From Agapetus fuscipes (lineage: Eukaryota; Arthropoda; Insecta; Trichoptera; Glossosomatidae), in the NCBI GenBank assembly GCA_951799405.1, contig OX637332.1, forward strand, positions 19,535,001 to 19,599,000: a DNA stretch of 64,000 bases, in the 5' to 3' direction. The notes beneath the pieces were generated by a model, which was given only the letters and a program-made list of their open reading frames with translations, made no database searches and was not told where the DNA came from. Both the position numbers and the translations under genes were made by a program. Below are positions 23,391 through 33,200 of the stretch, piece after piece. Every line of letters begins with the position of its first letter. Positions within the stretch are counted from its first letter, which is position 1.

Positions 23391-24106
23391 CATTGAGATA
23401 TATACTATAGAGTCGCAACCATCATACAATCAGGAAAAAAATGTCAAGCCGAAGTCCGTTGGAAACGTTTTAATGCAGATGCAAGGAGACAATCAGTTTT
23501 TATCCAGCTTCTGCATCGAATAACGCGCACTGTACTCTCAGGTTAAAACGAGATAGCAATAATTTTAGCAAACACATGGCAGACTTCAAACACGACAAAA
23601 AGGGCTGGATGTCATAATTCTCTGATATAAAATTCCCCTACAGTAATACTATTAAAAATGAATGTCAGATTAAAATGAAATGTAACTTTAGTCCTTAACT
23701 TTTAAAAATTATATGAGCAAGTCTTCAACCAGCAACCCGGCAGTTTACAACCTTATTGTCGGTGTCAAATGTGTAACATTAATTAAAATATATTTAAGAA
23801 AAACTTATTTTTTTCAAAAATAAATTGTTTTAATAATTAATCTGTGCTAGTATGTTGTGTTTTTTTTCATTTGTGCATGTTGTATAATTGATCAAGTTCA
23901 CAAACAATGGTGTTTGAAAACTCCAATCACAATATTTAGACATTTATGGCAATATGTATTACCACCTGTCACGTCCGTTCGCTGTGTAAGTCTGCGTGAG
24001 ACTGACGAGCCTCAAAATCGGGTTTTTCTCGAGTACGACTTTTGACTTACTACAGGGTGCTACGTGTTTCGAGCAACGTTACGTCTCTAGTATATATACC
24101 TCAATG
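23391..24106. mobile_element. 716-bp non-autonomous DNA element with 8-bp target duplication
   Basis: Termini are inverted: left CATTGAGATATATACT, right read inward CATTGAGGTATATATACT, continuing as GAGTCGCAAC versus GAGACGTAAC. CATCCACA at 23383-23390 and 24107-24114 is an exact 8-bp direct repeat. The element splits the gag start of DIRS copy 1. An 8-bp duplication fits the hAT or P superfamilies. There is no transposase. Confidence 0.8.
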
Positions 24107-24659
24107 CATCCACATCACCTGAATCCTGTGAGATTTCGGCGGGAGGTGGCCCTTTTTTGTTATCACAACTCATAACACTGATTTTGATGTTATCTAAAGT
24201 AAAAACTCCGTTAAAATAACGAAAAACGTTTTTCGTAAATATGACAGCGTGGCATAACCAAGAAAAATACGTATGCGAACTTTTAACCACCACAATATCA
24301 CCTGTTTTAGTTTTTAATTGTTCACAAGGACACAAGATGGTAAAATAACACTCTTTTAAATGTTTTTGCCCAGGAATATTGTCAATTCACTCAAATTTTC
24401 GAAGGTGAATTCAACTGACATGTGACCACAAGGGAAAAATGACGCTTTATTACAAATGGCGACCGGGTTATGGGGGAACTGGAAATAAGGAAACAGGAAA
24501 TGGGGAAAAAGCGACCATAGAGTAGAAAAGTGCCTAAAGTGTAAAAAAGTGCAAATCAAAGACCCAGGAATAGACTAAAAAACCACATAAAAGGGAAAAA
24601 GTGATTGTTTCTCTCATAATATGGACTCCAGACATCTCTCAGAACACATAATAATTATT

Positions 24660-25688
24660 CTTGTCACTATATTTTTGTAATGGTGACAAAAAAAGGATAA
24701 AGAGTATGCTATTTGTATAATTTGTGAGTCAAAAGTTAAATCAAGATAAGACATACAAGATTTATTAATTAATATGTAGTTAAATGAGAAATGTGTGAAA
24801 ATATTTTTTTCATCTTATGTTTTTTTTTAAGAATGTGTCCATGAATTGATGGGTATTTTGTTTATTACTTTAGTATCACAGACTTCTTTTCCATAAAATT
24901 AAATGAATCGGCAGCAATTTTATTCATTAGAGCAATTACTGTGGAATGAAACAAGTCCAACTTATGCCTCAAACGTAAAAATAAGTATACTGGCAAGAAA
25001 TAAAAATGTAAGTCAAGTGAAATACTCAATAAGTCAAAAAAAATGTTTTATGAATATATATGAAATCTCAAAAAAAATTGGAGAGAAGGATAATTACTTT
25101 ATCATTTATTTCATCAAAAAATGTGACCAATGTCTTAATTTTGTTGGAGTTTTTCCATTGGCATTTCTGTATGCTAATTATTTATTTTTTCTTAGACTTG
25201 CAAGGAATATTCAATATTCGACTACTACTCTACAATTAGAAATATACTTTTTAAAAAAACAGTCTGAAAAAACACTTTTTTGAAAAAACACTATTTTTTG
25301 GCGCTGCCAATATTTTTCTGCAATATTAAGGAAACATGGAAATTTATCTTTAAATTATTTGATTTTCATGACATAATATTATACTTATTTATCTTATTAT
25401 CATTACTTGTCCTTAAATAATAGGATGTTTCAGTTGTAACATTAATTTCTATGTACTAGCATGAGCTGTGTGTTCTCTGCAACCATAGCTTTGAAGAAAT
25501 ACATAAAAATGAAGTGAATATGTAGTCTGTCTAAGACTCTGATTTTTGGTTTCCATCCTATGGCCGGATAGAGGGAAAATTTGCTTCAAATTTTCCCAGC
25601 ACACGCCTGAATATTTTTGCCTAATTTTGTCTGTTTGCTTAGAAAGCCCACAGAATATTTAATATTCAGTGACAGGCCAGATAAACTA
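24660..25688. other. Spacer between DIRS copies 1 and 2
   Basis: About 1 kb of AT-rich sequence. A 126-codon open frame at 24903-25283 is lysine/isoleucine rich and matches nothing I know. I do not call it a gene. Confidence 0.4.
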
Positions 25689-26192
25689 TTATGTGTTCTG
25701 AAGAGATGTCTGGAGTTTATATTATGAGAGAAACAATCACTTTTCCCCTTTTATGTGGTTTTTTAGTCTATTCCTGGGTCTTTGATTTGCACTTTTTTAC
25801 ACTTTAGGCACTTTTCTACTCTATGGTCGCTTTTTCCCCATTTCCTGTTTCCCCATTTCCTGTTCCCCCATATCTCGGTCGCCATTTGTCATAAAGCGTC
25901 ATTTTCCCCTTGTGGTCACATGTCAGTTGATTCCACTTTCGAAAATTTGAGGTAATTGGCATATTCCTGGGCAGAAACATTTTAAAAACAGTTACCAGTG
26001 TTATTTCACCATCTTGTGAACAATGGAGTGAAAGTTTGAAACTAAAACAGGTGAAATGGTGTTGGTTAAAAGTGTACATATGCATTAGTTTTTTTTGTTG
26101 GTTATACCTACCACGCCGCCATTTTTACGAAACAAGATTTTTCGTTATTTTTAGAATTTTATACATCGGCGAAAAAGATCCAAAGTAGTGCC

Positions 26193-27353
26193 ATGAGTTG
26201 CGAAAATAATGAAGGGCAACCCCCCGCCGAAATCTCGCAAGATTCAGGCGATGTGTCTCAAAAACGCGGATATGAGACTTCGGGATCAGATTCGCCGCCG
26301 CGGCGTCAGAAACGGCTGAGGGTGGCCTTGGATCCAAGGATAGACTACCTGATTTCCCAGATCGCGATGCTGACGAACGCGGTTTTCGGGGACCGGCCCG
26401 CCAGCTCTACGGGAAATCCCATTGAATCAGTGGCAGGAAACTCTTCCAGCAACTTCCTCGAACCTCCGGGACTGGAAGAGGAGGAGGAGGCCCAGGAAGA
26501 GCTACTGCTGAGCTTCCAGAAAACCTCCACAACGGTGAAAGAACCAGTTCACCCCAGGGCCAAGAGCAATAGGGTCGAAGCACTCCAAAAGCTCCAGCAC
26601 TTTGACAGTGAAAACTGGGCCGGAGTTAGGTGCGCAGAGGTGCAGAAAAGGTACCTGGTAGAATCAGCGTTCGTCGACCTGGCGGTGAACGACGAACTTC
26701 GCCAGTGCGACGTGAGCTCCCCTATCCAGGACTCACTCGAGCCGTCGTTTGCAGCCATGTCCCACGCCCTCCTCATCCAGAAAGAGGAGTTCCAGTTGGG
26801 GCTCCAGGCCTTGGTCAACTGGGGGGTCCAGGGCGATACGACCTTGACAAAGAAAGCCCTTTTCGAAAAGGTCAAAACGCTGTTCGCTCTGGACTCGCCA
26901 TACCAAAAAGTCTCGGAAGACATCCTCCAGATTGTATGTGGGAGACGGACAGAGGCCCTCCAGTTCCGCAGGAAGGCTGTGCTGGGGCAAGTTAAGGAAG
27001 AGCATGTGAGAGAGGAATTAAGCAAAATCCCGCCAAGTACCGAACACTTGTTTGGAAAAGACAGGCTCACGTCTTTTCTCTCTAGAGTGGGGACCACCGA
27101 CAAATTGTCAGTGAAGACCCGGTGCCCTCAAACCAGCACCTCATCGAAACCGCATGTTCCTGGACAGAAAAGGAATCAGTTTTTTCGAGGGCAGCAACGA
27201 CCCACCGCAGAAAGCAATCCAGGCCTTAGAGACCCTCCAAATTTCTCTTCAAGAGGGAAAAGGGCAGGGAATAACGCACGGTCAGGAAACCCCAAAGGAG
27301 AGAGGGAGGCATCCACGAAAATGACAAGAAACCATTTGGCGGAGGATGCTTGA
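26193..27353 (+). CDS. DIRS gag-like protein, intact
   Basis: 386 residues beginning MSCENNEGQPPAEISQDSGD. An N-terminal basic stretch (SPPRRQKRLRV) could be a nuclear localisation or nucleic-acid-binding signal. An acidic run (LEEEEEAQEELL, about residues 93-104) follows, then a helical middle (about 115-285). The C-terminus is basic, Gly/Arg/Asn-rich and disordered. No zinc knuckle was seen. By position it is the capsid-like ORF1. It ends in TGA at 27351-27353, overlapping the RT frame that starts upstream of or at 27350 in the -1 frame. Copy 4 holds a diverged version with one nonsense codon. Confidence 0.85.
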   Translation: MSCENNEGQPPAEISQDSGDVSQKRGYETSGSDSPPRRQKRLRVALDPRIDYLISQIAMLTNAVFGDRPASSTGNPIESVAGNSSSNFLEPPGLEEEEEAQEELLLSFQKTSTTVKEPVHPRAKSNRVEALQKLQHFDSENWAGVRCAEVQKRYLVESAFVDLAVNDELRQCDVSSPIQDSLEPSFAAMSHALLIQKEEFQLGLQALVNWGVQGDTTLTKKALFEKVKTLFALDSPYQKVSEDILQIVCGRRTEALQFRRKAVLGQVKEEHVREELSKIPPSTEHLFGKDRLTSFLSRVGTTDKLSVKTRCPQTSTSSKPHVPGQKRNQFFRGQQRPTAESNPGLRDPPNFSSRGKRAGNNARSGNPKGEREASTKMTRNHLAEDA

Positions 27354-28258
27354 AGTCCTCCCTAGAGGTTTGGACGTCACTCGGAGCACCAAACCACATC
27401 CTGAAGATGATAATCGGAGTAAAAATACCTTTCATCTCAATTCCCCCTCTGATATTACGACACAAGAAGACCTTAATGCTATACCAGACGACTCCTTCAC
27501 CCAAAATGGACTCTCAAATAAAAGAAATGACCAAATCCGGTGTTATAGAGGCAGCGGAGTCATCTCCCAGCTTCTTTTCAAAAATGTTCCTAACACCCAA
27601 ATCGGACGGTTCCTCGAGAATGATTTTAAGCTTGAAATCGTTAAACTTCTTCCTAGACCCAGCTCTGTTCAAACTCATAAGCCACTACAAAGTGCCCGAG
27701 TTTCTGCAGCCAAACGATTGGTTGTCGAAAATAGACCTATCGCAAGCTTACTTTCATCTCCCAATAGCACAGAAACATCGGAGATTCTTGCGACTGGTCT
27801 ATCGAGGAGAATTACTTCAGATGACAAGTCTGCCCTTTGGCCTTTCATCTGCCCCCAGAATGTTTGCAACCCTCACAAATTGGGTAGCCCAACTACTGCG
27901 GCAACGAGGTATCCGGACAATCGTTTATCTCGACGACTTGCTCCTTGCGAACCAATCCAAGGAGGATCTTTGTCGGCAATCGCATCTAGCAGTAGATATC
28001 CTACAATCTCTGGGGTGGTATGTAAATCTCCAGAAATCAGTGCTCTTCCCCATTCAACAATTAGAATACTTGGGAATTGTTTGGGACACGCACAGCAATT
28101 GCAAATTCCTTTCAGAACGGAAGCAAGAGGCATTGTGCCACTCACTTCGAGCAATACTGACTTCTCGAAAATGGTCCTTAAAACTGGCGGAAAGTCTCCT
28201 AGGAAGACTAAACCTTGCCAGCTTCATGGTCGCCTCCACTGCAGACAATTGCAGATAG
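27350..28258 (+). CDS. DIRS reverse transcriptase, RT domain intact
   Basis: 302 residues with the fingers (GVIEAAESSPSFFSKMFLTP) and palm ([18 protein letters not shown], first catalytic Asp). [17 protein letters not shown] and the catalytic TIVYLDDLLLAN (YLDD) follow, then LGWYVNLQKSVLFP and LEYLGIVWD. No ATG at the start: the frame opens from the gag overlap, so -1 frameshifting or reinitiation is probable. The stop after TADNCR results from a 7-base deletion in the first 186-bp unit. The second unit (28307-28480) keeps the ancestral frame into RNase H. Confidence 0.88.
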   Translation: MKSSLEVWTSLGAPNHILKMIIGVKIPFISIPPLILRHKKTLMLYQTTPSPKMDSQIKEMTKSGVIEAAESSPSFFSKMFLTPKSDGSSRMILSLKSLNFFLDPALFKLISHYKVPEFLQPNDWLSKIDLSQAYFHLPIAQKHRRFLRLVYRGELLQMTSLPFGLSSAPRMFATLTNWVAQLLRQRGIRTIVYLDDLLLANQSKEDLCRQSHLAVDILQSLGWYVNLQKSVLFPIQQLEYLGIVWDTHSNCKFLSERKQEALCHSLRAILTSRKWSLKLAESLLGRLNLASFMVASTADNCR

Positions 28259-28492
28259 CGAGCAGGCCACTGAAGCACCTGTCACCAAGTAGGTCTTTCT
28301 TACCGGAAGCAAGAGGCATTGTGCCACTCACTTTGAGCAATACTGACTTCTCAAAAATGGTCCTTAAAACTGGCGGAAAGTCTCCTAGGAAGACTAAACT
28401 TTGCCAGCTTTATGGTGAAAAGAGGTCGACTCCACTGCAGACAATTGCAGATAGCGAGCAAGCCACTGAAGCACCTGTCACCAAGAAGGTCC
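28121..28492. repeat. Two tandem 186-bp units in DIRS copy 2
   Basis: AAGCAAGAGGCATTGTGCCA recurs 186 bases apart at 28121 and 28307. The second unit carries seven extra bases near 28413-28430 (TGAAAAGAGGTCGAC context), which restore the RT-to-RNase H reading frame. This marks it as the ancestral form. Confidence 0.85.
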
Positions 28493-28494
28493 AT

Positions 28495-28800
28495 ACAAAT
28501 GACCGAGGACAGCTTACAAGAAATAGAGTGGTGGATAGGGAATGTGAACGAATCAAGTCCCATCCCAGGGAAACCTTCAGACATTTCTTGACAACAGATG
28601 CGTCAGACTTAGCTTGGAGAGCAACTCTGGACGACTTGATGCTGTCAGGACAGTGGACCATTCAACAAAAGATTTGGCACTCCAACCGAAAAGAGATGTT
28701 TGCTGTTTTTGCAACCCTGCAACGCACAGCGCACGACCTTTCCGGCTCCGAAATTCTGATACAATCAGACAGACTGAAATCTGAAACTGGACAGACAGGC
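28495..28800 (+). pseudogene. Truncated RNase H, DIRS copy 2
   Basis: Keeps DSLQEIEWWIG, the first catalytic Asp in LTTDASDLAW, WHSNRKEMFAVFATLQRT with the catalytic Glu, and the third motif up to ILIQSD. A deletion of about 540 bp relative to copy 4 then joins to a segment reading TGNPPPRI. The rest of RNase H is lost. This copy could not degrade RNA template by itself. Confidence 0.8.
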
Positions 28801-28838
28801 AATCCACCACCCAGAATTTAAGACCTGGAAATGGAAGT

Positions 28839-29148
28839 GTGGAAAATTGGGGCTGGGACAGTATCTTAAATTCCTGGAACGCGGAAGAGAAAAAACTGCT
28901 CCTGTCAGGATGGCGAGCTTCCACACTCAACACATATAAACCTTCTTGGCAAAGATGGTGCCGCTGGATACTGGCGAATAATACCCATCCCAACACACCA
29001 TCTCCTAATCAATTGGCAAGGTATCCAGCACAACTGTTCATTAACGAAAAACTGTCATCACCTGTCAAACTGTCAAAAACTGTCATCACCATCTCCTAAT
29101 CAATTGGCAAGGTATCTAGCACAACTGTTCATTAACGAAAAACTGTCA
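28839..29148 (+). pseudogene. Recombinase N-terminal half, DIRS copy 2
   Basis: Reads LLLSGWRASTLNTYKPSWQRWCRWI..QLARYPAQLFINEKLS, the core-binding half of the tyrosine recombinase. It includes a 60-bp direct duplication (28998-29057 and 29089-29148) and is cut at 29148 by the RTE-like insertion. Confidence 0.75.
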
Positions 29149-30406
29149 AAGAATGGGAAAGCTGCAAGTGTGGATAATGTGAGACCTGAGATGTTGAAAG
29201 CGGGAGGAGAATGTGTGATTGAATGGATGAAAGAGCTAAATAAAAAGGTCTACGCGGCTTTCGTAGATCTTGAGAAAGCCTTCGACTCGGTGGATAGAAG
29301 TATGATGTGGTGTGTGCTAGAGAAGTATGGTGTAAACAAAGCACTTTTGAATGCGATACGCGCCATCTATGTAAATAGCAGGGCGTGTGTCAGGGTGGAT
29401 GGAGAATACAGCGAGTATTTTAATGTGTACAAAGGTGTGAGACAGGGTTGCATAATGAGCCCATGGTTATTCAATATAATCATGGATCATTGTGTTAATC
29501 TGGAAGGACATGGCATACAAATTGGAGAGAGAAAAGTCGGAGTTCTGCTTTATGCTGATGACGCAGTATTAATTGCTGATTCAGCAGCGGAACTCCAGAC
29601 AATGCTCTCTAGTTTGAACCATGCTCTGTGTGCAAGCAAGTTGAAAGTTAATGCAAGTAAGACGAAAGTACTGATTTTTGACAGAAGGGATGAAACTGAA
29701 GAATGCACGTTCATGTTGAATGGTACGAAAGTTGAAATTGTGGATGAATTTAGATACTTGGAAAGTATGTTTGAAAAGAATGGAAAGATGACAAGAGAAC
29801 TTGAGAATAGGGTGTGCAAGGGAAAGCAAGTGGTCGGTGCTATAGGAAGAATAGCAAAGAACAAGCGATTGAAGATGGATCTGAGAATGGCGGTACACAA
29901 TGGCATATTGTTACCGACTTTGATGTATTGAAGTGAAGCATGGACAGTGAATGATAGCGAAATGAGTAAAGTATGTACGGTGGAAATGAAGCATTTGAGA
30001 AGTATGACAGGAAAAACTTTGAGGGATAGAGTTAGAAATGAATGGGTAAAAAAAGAATGTAATTTGAAAGAGGATGTCAAAGTTAAAGTACAAAAGAATG
30101 TGATGAGATGGTTTGGGCATGTGGAAAGAATGAAAGATGATAGACTGACAAAGTATGTATACAAAGAAAGTGTGAAAGAAAAAAGAGGGAAGGGACGACC
30201 GAGAAAAGTAAGGAAAGATCAGATTGAGGAGATTGTGAAAGAATGGGATATACAAAGTGAGCGTAAAAGAAGAAAACGCATGAAAAAGGTGATGGATATG
30301 AAGGAATTGAAAGAGGTATGTCAGGATAGGAAAAAATGGAGGCAACTCTGCAGAGGCTCTGGCCACCCCTAGCGGAATGGCGACAGAGTTACAGTTACAG
30401 TTACAG
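29149..30406 (-). other. Note on strand: insertion lies on plus strand (next entry)
   Basis: Minus-strand open frames across this interval are shadows of the plus-strand RTE-like coding sequence. They carry no gene. Confidence 0.6.
29149..30406 (+). mobile_element. RTE-like LINE inserted in the DIRS recombinase gene
   Basis: 5'-truncated copy of the RTE-like family seen at 2229-8545. It starts KNGKAASVDNVRPEML and ends with a tandem ACAGTT-type tail (about 30385-30406). TGTCA at 29144-29148 and 30407-30411 is the likely target duplication. An internal deletion joins ECVIEWMKEL directly to NKKVYAAFVDL, removing the RT fingers present in the other copy. Confidence 0.85.
29230..30372 (+). pseudogene. 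RTE-like reverse transcriptase, internally deleted
   Basis: Palm motifs FVDLEKAFDSVDR, GVRQGCIMSPWLF and catalytic LLYADDAVLIAD are kept. The thumb and the C-terminal module (MRWFGHVERMKDDRLTKYVY, KRGKGRPRKVRKDQ, KKVMDMKELKEVCQDRKKW) follow, ending near 30372. One in-frame TGA/TAG-type stop lies at about 29929, after LLPTLMY. Without fingers or endonuclease it is inactive. Confidence 0.85.
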
Positions 30407-31185
30407 TGTCATACAGGACGATACTGGTACACAAGTCAGCCATCGTAACCTTCTGCAACCCAATGACGGAAAAGAATTTTAGCTCAGATTTCCTAGTGAA
30501 ACATACATTAAAAGCCATAGCAATGGCAAAGATCAAACCTCCTAAGTCTCCTGTGTGGAATCCGCAGATAGTGAAAGACTGGCTAGTCAGGAACACTCCT
30601 CGATCAGATTCTCTCTATGAAGTTTCGTGTAGAACGGCAATCTTACTTCTGTTATCTTCAGGAAGAAGAGTACACGATCTGACCTTGCTAAATATCACAG
30701 AAGGAAACATTCTAGACGAAGGCACATCAATTGTGTTTATTCCATTCTTTGGATCAAAAACAGATACCCTCAAGCACCGACAATCTAGTTGGAGACTTCT
30801 GGAATCCAAGGAACACAACGTTAACCCAGTCTTCTGGATAAGAAAGCTGATTGAACTATCACGCGAAAGGAGATCAGGACAAAATCTGTATAACCTGTTC
30901 ATCAGCACCCGAGGACAAGTGAAGGCAGCTACAAGAACAATCATAGGAGGATGGGTAAAGAACACGCTAAAATCAGCAGGAGTAGAGGCCACTCCCGGCA
31001 GCACACGTTCAGCGGTCGCATAACTTAATTGGCTGGAGAACTACCCAATAGATAACATACTGGAAAGAGGCAACTGGAAAAAGGAAAACACTTTCAGAAA
31101 ATACTATCAGAAAGAAATGTTGAAACATACAGCTCCAGAAGATCCCTCCCTGGCGAGTCTATTTCAACCAGTTAATATCAAATAA
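30407..31185 (+). pseudogene. Recombinase C-terminal half, DIRS copy 2
   Basis: Continues the recombinase after the LINE insertion: HKSAIVTFCNP, LLLSSGRRVHDLTLL (first catalytic Arg), GWVKNTLKSAGVEATPGSTR (second Arg) and NTFRKYYQKE (candidate Tyr). It ends PVNIK and TAA at 31183. A single TCA-to-TAA change at about 31021-31023, after SAVA, is the only other lesion. Copy 4 reads Ser there. Confidence 0.85.
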
Positions 31186-31219
31186 AGACGTCCCCGGTCA
31201 CCAGGAGATAATAGACAGA

Positions 31220-31319
31220 TCTCTCATAATATGGACTCCAGACATCTCTTCAGAACACATAATAGGGGAGTTTTACCTACCATTAAAACTCTTATTATGT
31301 TTCTATAGATGTCTGGAGT
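31220..31319 (+). repeat. DIRS internal complementary region, copy 2
   Basis: Bases 31220-31262 are the complement of the 5' terminus. They run without gap into 31263-31319, the complement of the 3' terminus (TAGGGGAGTTTTACC..). The joint at 31262/31263 equals the junction expected in a circularised element. Confidence 0.85.
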
Positions 31320-31338
31320 CCAGGTAACCCCTACCTGG
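31320..31338. repeat. Conserved DIRS hairpin, copy 2
   Basis: Same 19-base stem-loop (CCAGGTA / TACCTGG) as in the other copies, between the internal complementary region and the 3' terminal repeat. Confidence 0.8.
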
Positions 31339-31892
31339 TGTATTATGAGCTTTATGACAAATGGCGACCGAGATATGCGGGAACAGGAAATGGGGAAACA
31401 GGAAATGGGGAAAAAGCGACCATAGAGTAGAAAAGTGCAAATCAAAGACCCAGGAATAGACTAAAAAACCACATAAAAGGGGAAAAGTGATTGTTTCTCT
31501 CATAATATGGACTCCAGACATCTATAGAAACATAATAAGAGTTTTAATGGTAGGTAAAACTCCCCTATTACGTGTAAGTCTATTTTTTGTTAAAATAAGA
31601 GATAATGAATTTTATTGCGAATTACTGGTAAAAAACTATTACGAAATGGAATAATGATATTCTTTACCCCAAAAACATTTCTTTATCAACTTTTAGAGAA
31701 CTTAAAAAATATTTTATTACAAGTCACAAAAATGTTTGATTACTAAATTATCACACTTCAATATATGTATATCATAAAAATGTTAGTAGGAACTTTAAAA
31801 ATAACTAAAAAATGACAAATTGCTTTAAACAATCATCAGATTTCAACTACCTAAGGTTTTAAAACATGATAAAAAAATACTTAAACTAATTC

Positions 31893-32075
31893 AGTCGGTG
31901 TTATGGCCGCGGGGATCAAGTCGGGTTATTTGGAACCGGATAACGTTGGTTCGAATCCCGCGACGATAACTTCGACCCTGGTTCAAAAGATGCCGTTGCA
32001 TGCACACAAGCTTCTGCTTTCGCATGAAGATAACTGGCCAGGCAAAATAGGTTGATGGATTGCATTCCTTTCAAC
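31893..32075 (+). repeat. tRNA-derived SINE, family S2
   Basis: Head with TATGGCCGCGGGGATCAAG and a clear B box (TTGGTTCGAATCCCG). Then a body with CCTGGTTCAAAAGATGCCG and an end GGCCAGGCAAAATAGGTTG. A minus copy with the same body is at 50610-50865. The following poly(T) near 32080-32096 is not clearly part of it. Confidence 0.65.
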
Positions 32076-32096
32076 AAATCTTTTTTTTTTTTTTTT

Positions 32097-32589
32097 AATT
32101 GTAAATTATGTCAGTCAAGATCTCTGCTTGTGAAAAGTTTTTTTAAATGCAAAAGAAAACCTCAAAAACATAATTATTTTTGGCCTTTTTGATAATCCTA
32201 AAGGCATTTTTTCCTTTATTTTCACTGATGTTTGACACAACAGTGATACTTCCACATTTAAATTTACTGTTTTTTCGAAAAAAAATTACCACGGATTTAT
32301 TAGTTATTTATAATTAACTGAAAAGGAACACCATAAAAGTTTGATTGTAGATGTATAAAATACTTTTTTCGTGATCAGAGAGTCACATCATTTCATAGAA
32401 AAATGGATCAACATTGAAAATAAAAGAAGAATAGAGAAGAAAATCAAAAACTGTAAGTATTCCTATATTTACAATTTTACTGGATTGTACTCATTTGTCA
32501 TTGAAAGATTATACTTTGTTTGAAAACGATATGCATAACTATAGGTATTCATCGTTTATTTTAAGTTTACTTAATTAACTTCTTATCAA
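32097..32589. other. No gene recognised
   Basis: AT-rich sequence between SINEs. Nothing identifiable. Confidence 0.45.
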
Positions 32590-32606
32590 GTTTTTTTTTT
32601 TTTTTT

Positions 32607-32935
32607 TTAAGAAATCCTGTGCGGGAGACTCCCTAGATTCTAAAGACTCTAGGGGTCTATGACACTTGTTGTAGTGCCGCAGAGGTGTACGAGCTTGGTA
32701 GTCGCTACAAAGCGCCAATACTCAAGCAAGACCCAGTTGCTGTAAGGCTGGATGGAGCTTTGGTGACCGGTCATTGGTAAAGGTTTTATGAATTTTTCAA
32801 CCCAGCGAAGAGCACATTCGAAATATAAATGGTATATTTTTTGTGCTCCGCCGGGATCCGAAACCACAACCTTCCATTTACGAGTCCGAAGTGTTGCCAC
32901 TACGGACTACGGACCGGTCCAAGTTTATTTTAAAT
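32607..32935 (-). repeat. tRNA-derived SINE, family S1, variant 3' end
   Basis: Minus copy: tRNA-like head near 32840-32930 (shares GCTCCGCCGGGATCCGAAACC with other copies, complement orientation) and the body CAGTTGCTGTAAGGCTGGATG. The far end differs from other S1 copies (TCTAAAGACTCTAGGGG) and lies next to poly(T) at 32590-32608. Probably a subfamily with a different tail. Confidence 0.65.
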
Positions 32936-33117
32936 GGACTAAAAAATCTAAATTTTATAGTAGATTAAGTACTTAGATTGCAATAATTTTATATGACAAT
33001 GACATTTACTTGTTATTATATTGACAAAGAATATTAATTAACCTACCTACTTTATAATTCTTTTAAATTAATGAGATTCATTTGCAATCAGAAATCTTCA
33101 TGTACGAGGATTTGTGT

Positions 33118-33200
33118 TTATGTGTGCCTCAAAGACTTGTATCTCTCTTTTTCCGAATGATCATACGGTGCTTCTCTTTCATAAGATGCCAGCTCCATCC
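33118..33200 (-). CDS. RASGEF1: RASGEF1 last coding exon
   Basis: Acceptor TTTTACAG precedes 33200. The exon completes a glycine codon with the previous exon, then reads MELASYEREAPYDHSEKERY KSLRHT and stops (TAA, 33118-33120). The end is the conserved C-terminus of the family. Confidence 0.9.

Larger units (their letters stand above)
19469..24651 (-). mobile_element. DIRS-type retrotransposon, copy 1 (decayed)
   Basis: Minus-strand element: 5' end (TTATGTGTTCTGAG..) at 24651, 3' end (..AAAACTCCCCCA) at 19469, TTA following in the flank. It has inverted terminal repeats and an internal complementary region at 19736-19837 next to the recombinase end. Most of gag is deleted. The RT region holds three separate tandem arrays. 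RNase H and recombinase have lost segments. A 716-bp DNA element sits in the gag remnant. It cannot be autonomous. Confidence 0.9.
25689..31567 (+). mobile_element. DIRS-type retrotransposon, copy 2 (most complete)
   Basis: Plus-strand element of 5.9 kb. The 5' inverted terminal repeat is at 25689 to about 25895. Gag, RT, truncated RNase H and recombinase follow. The internal complementary region is at about 31220-31319, and the 3' terminal repeat ends ..AAAACTCCCCTA at 31567. The 3' repeat reads inward like the 5' repeat (ATGTCTGGAGTCC.., ATTATGAGAGAAACAATCAC) but extends about 41 bases further. No classic target duplication. TTA is present at both boundaries. An RTE-like LINE (29149-30406) interrupts the recombinase, and RNase H has a deletion at 28770. 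Confidence 0.93.

Noticed and set aside
24903..25283. 126-codon protein gene
   Set aside because: AT-driven composition, no motif, no splice context and no relative in the window.
26549..27103. 184-codon minus-strand frame
   Set aside because: Antisense of the DIRS gag frame. The matching antisense frame in copy 4 merely reflects sequence identity.
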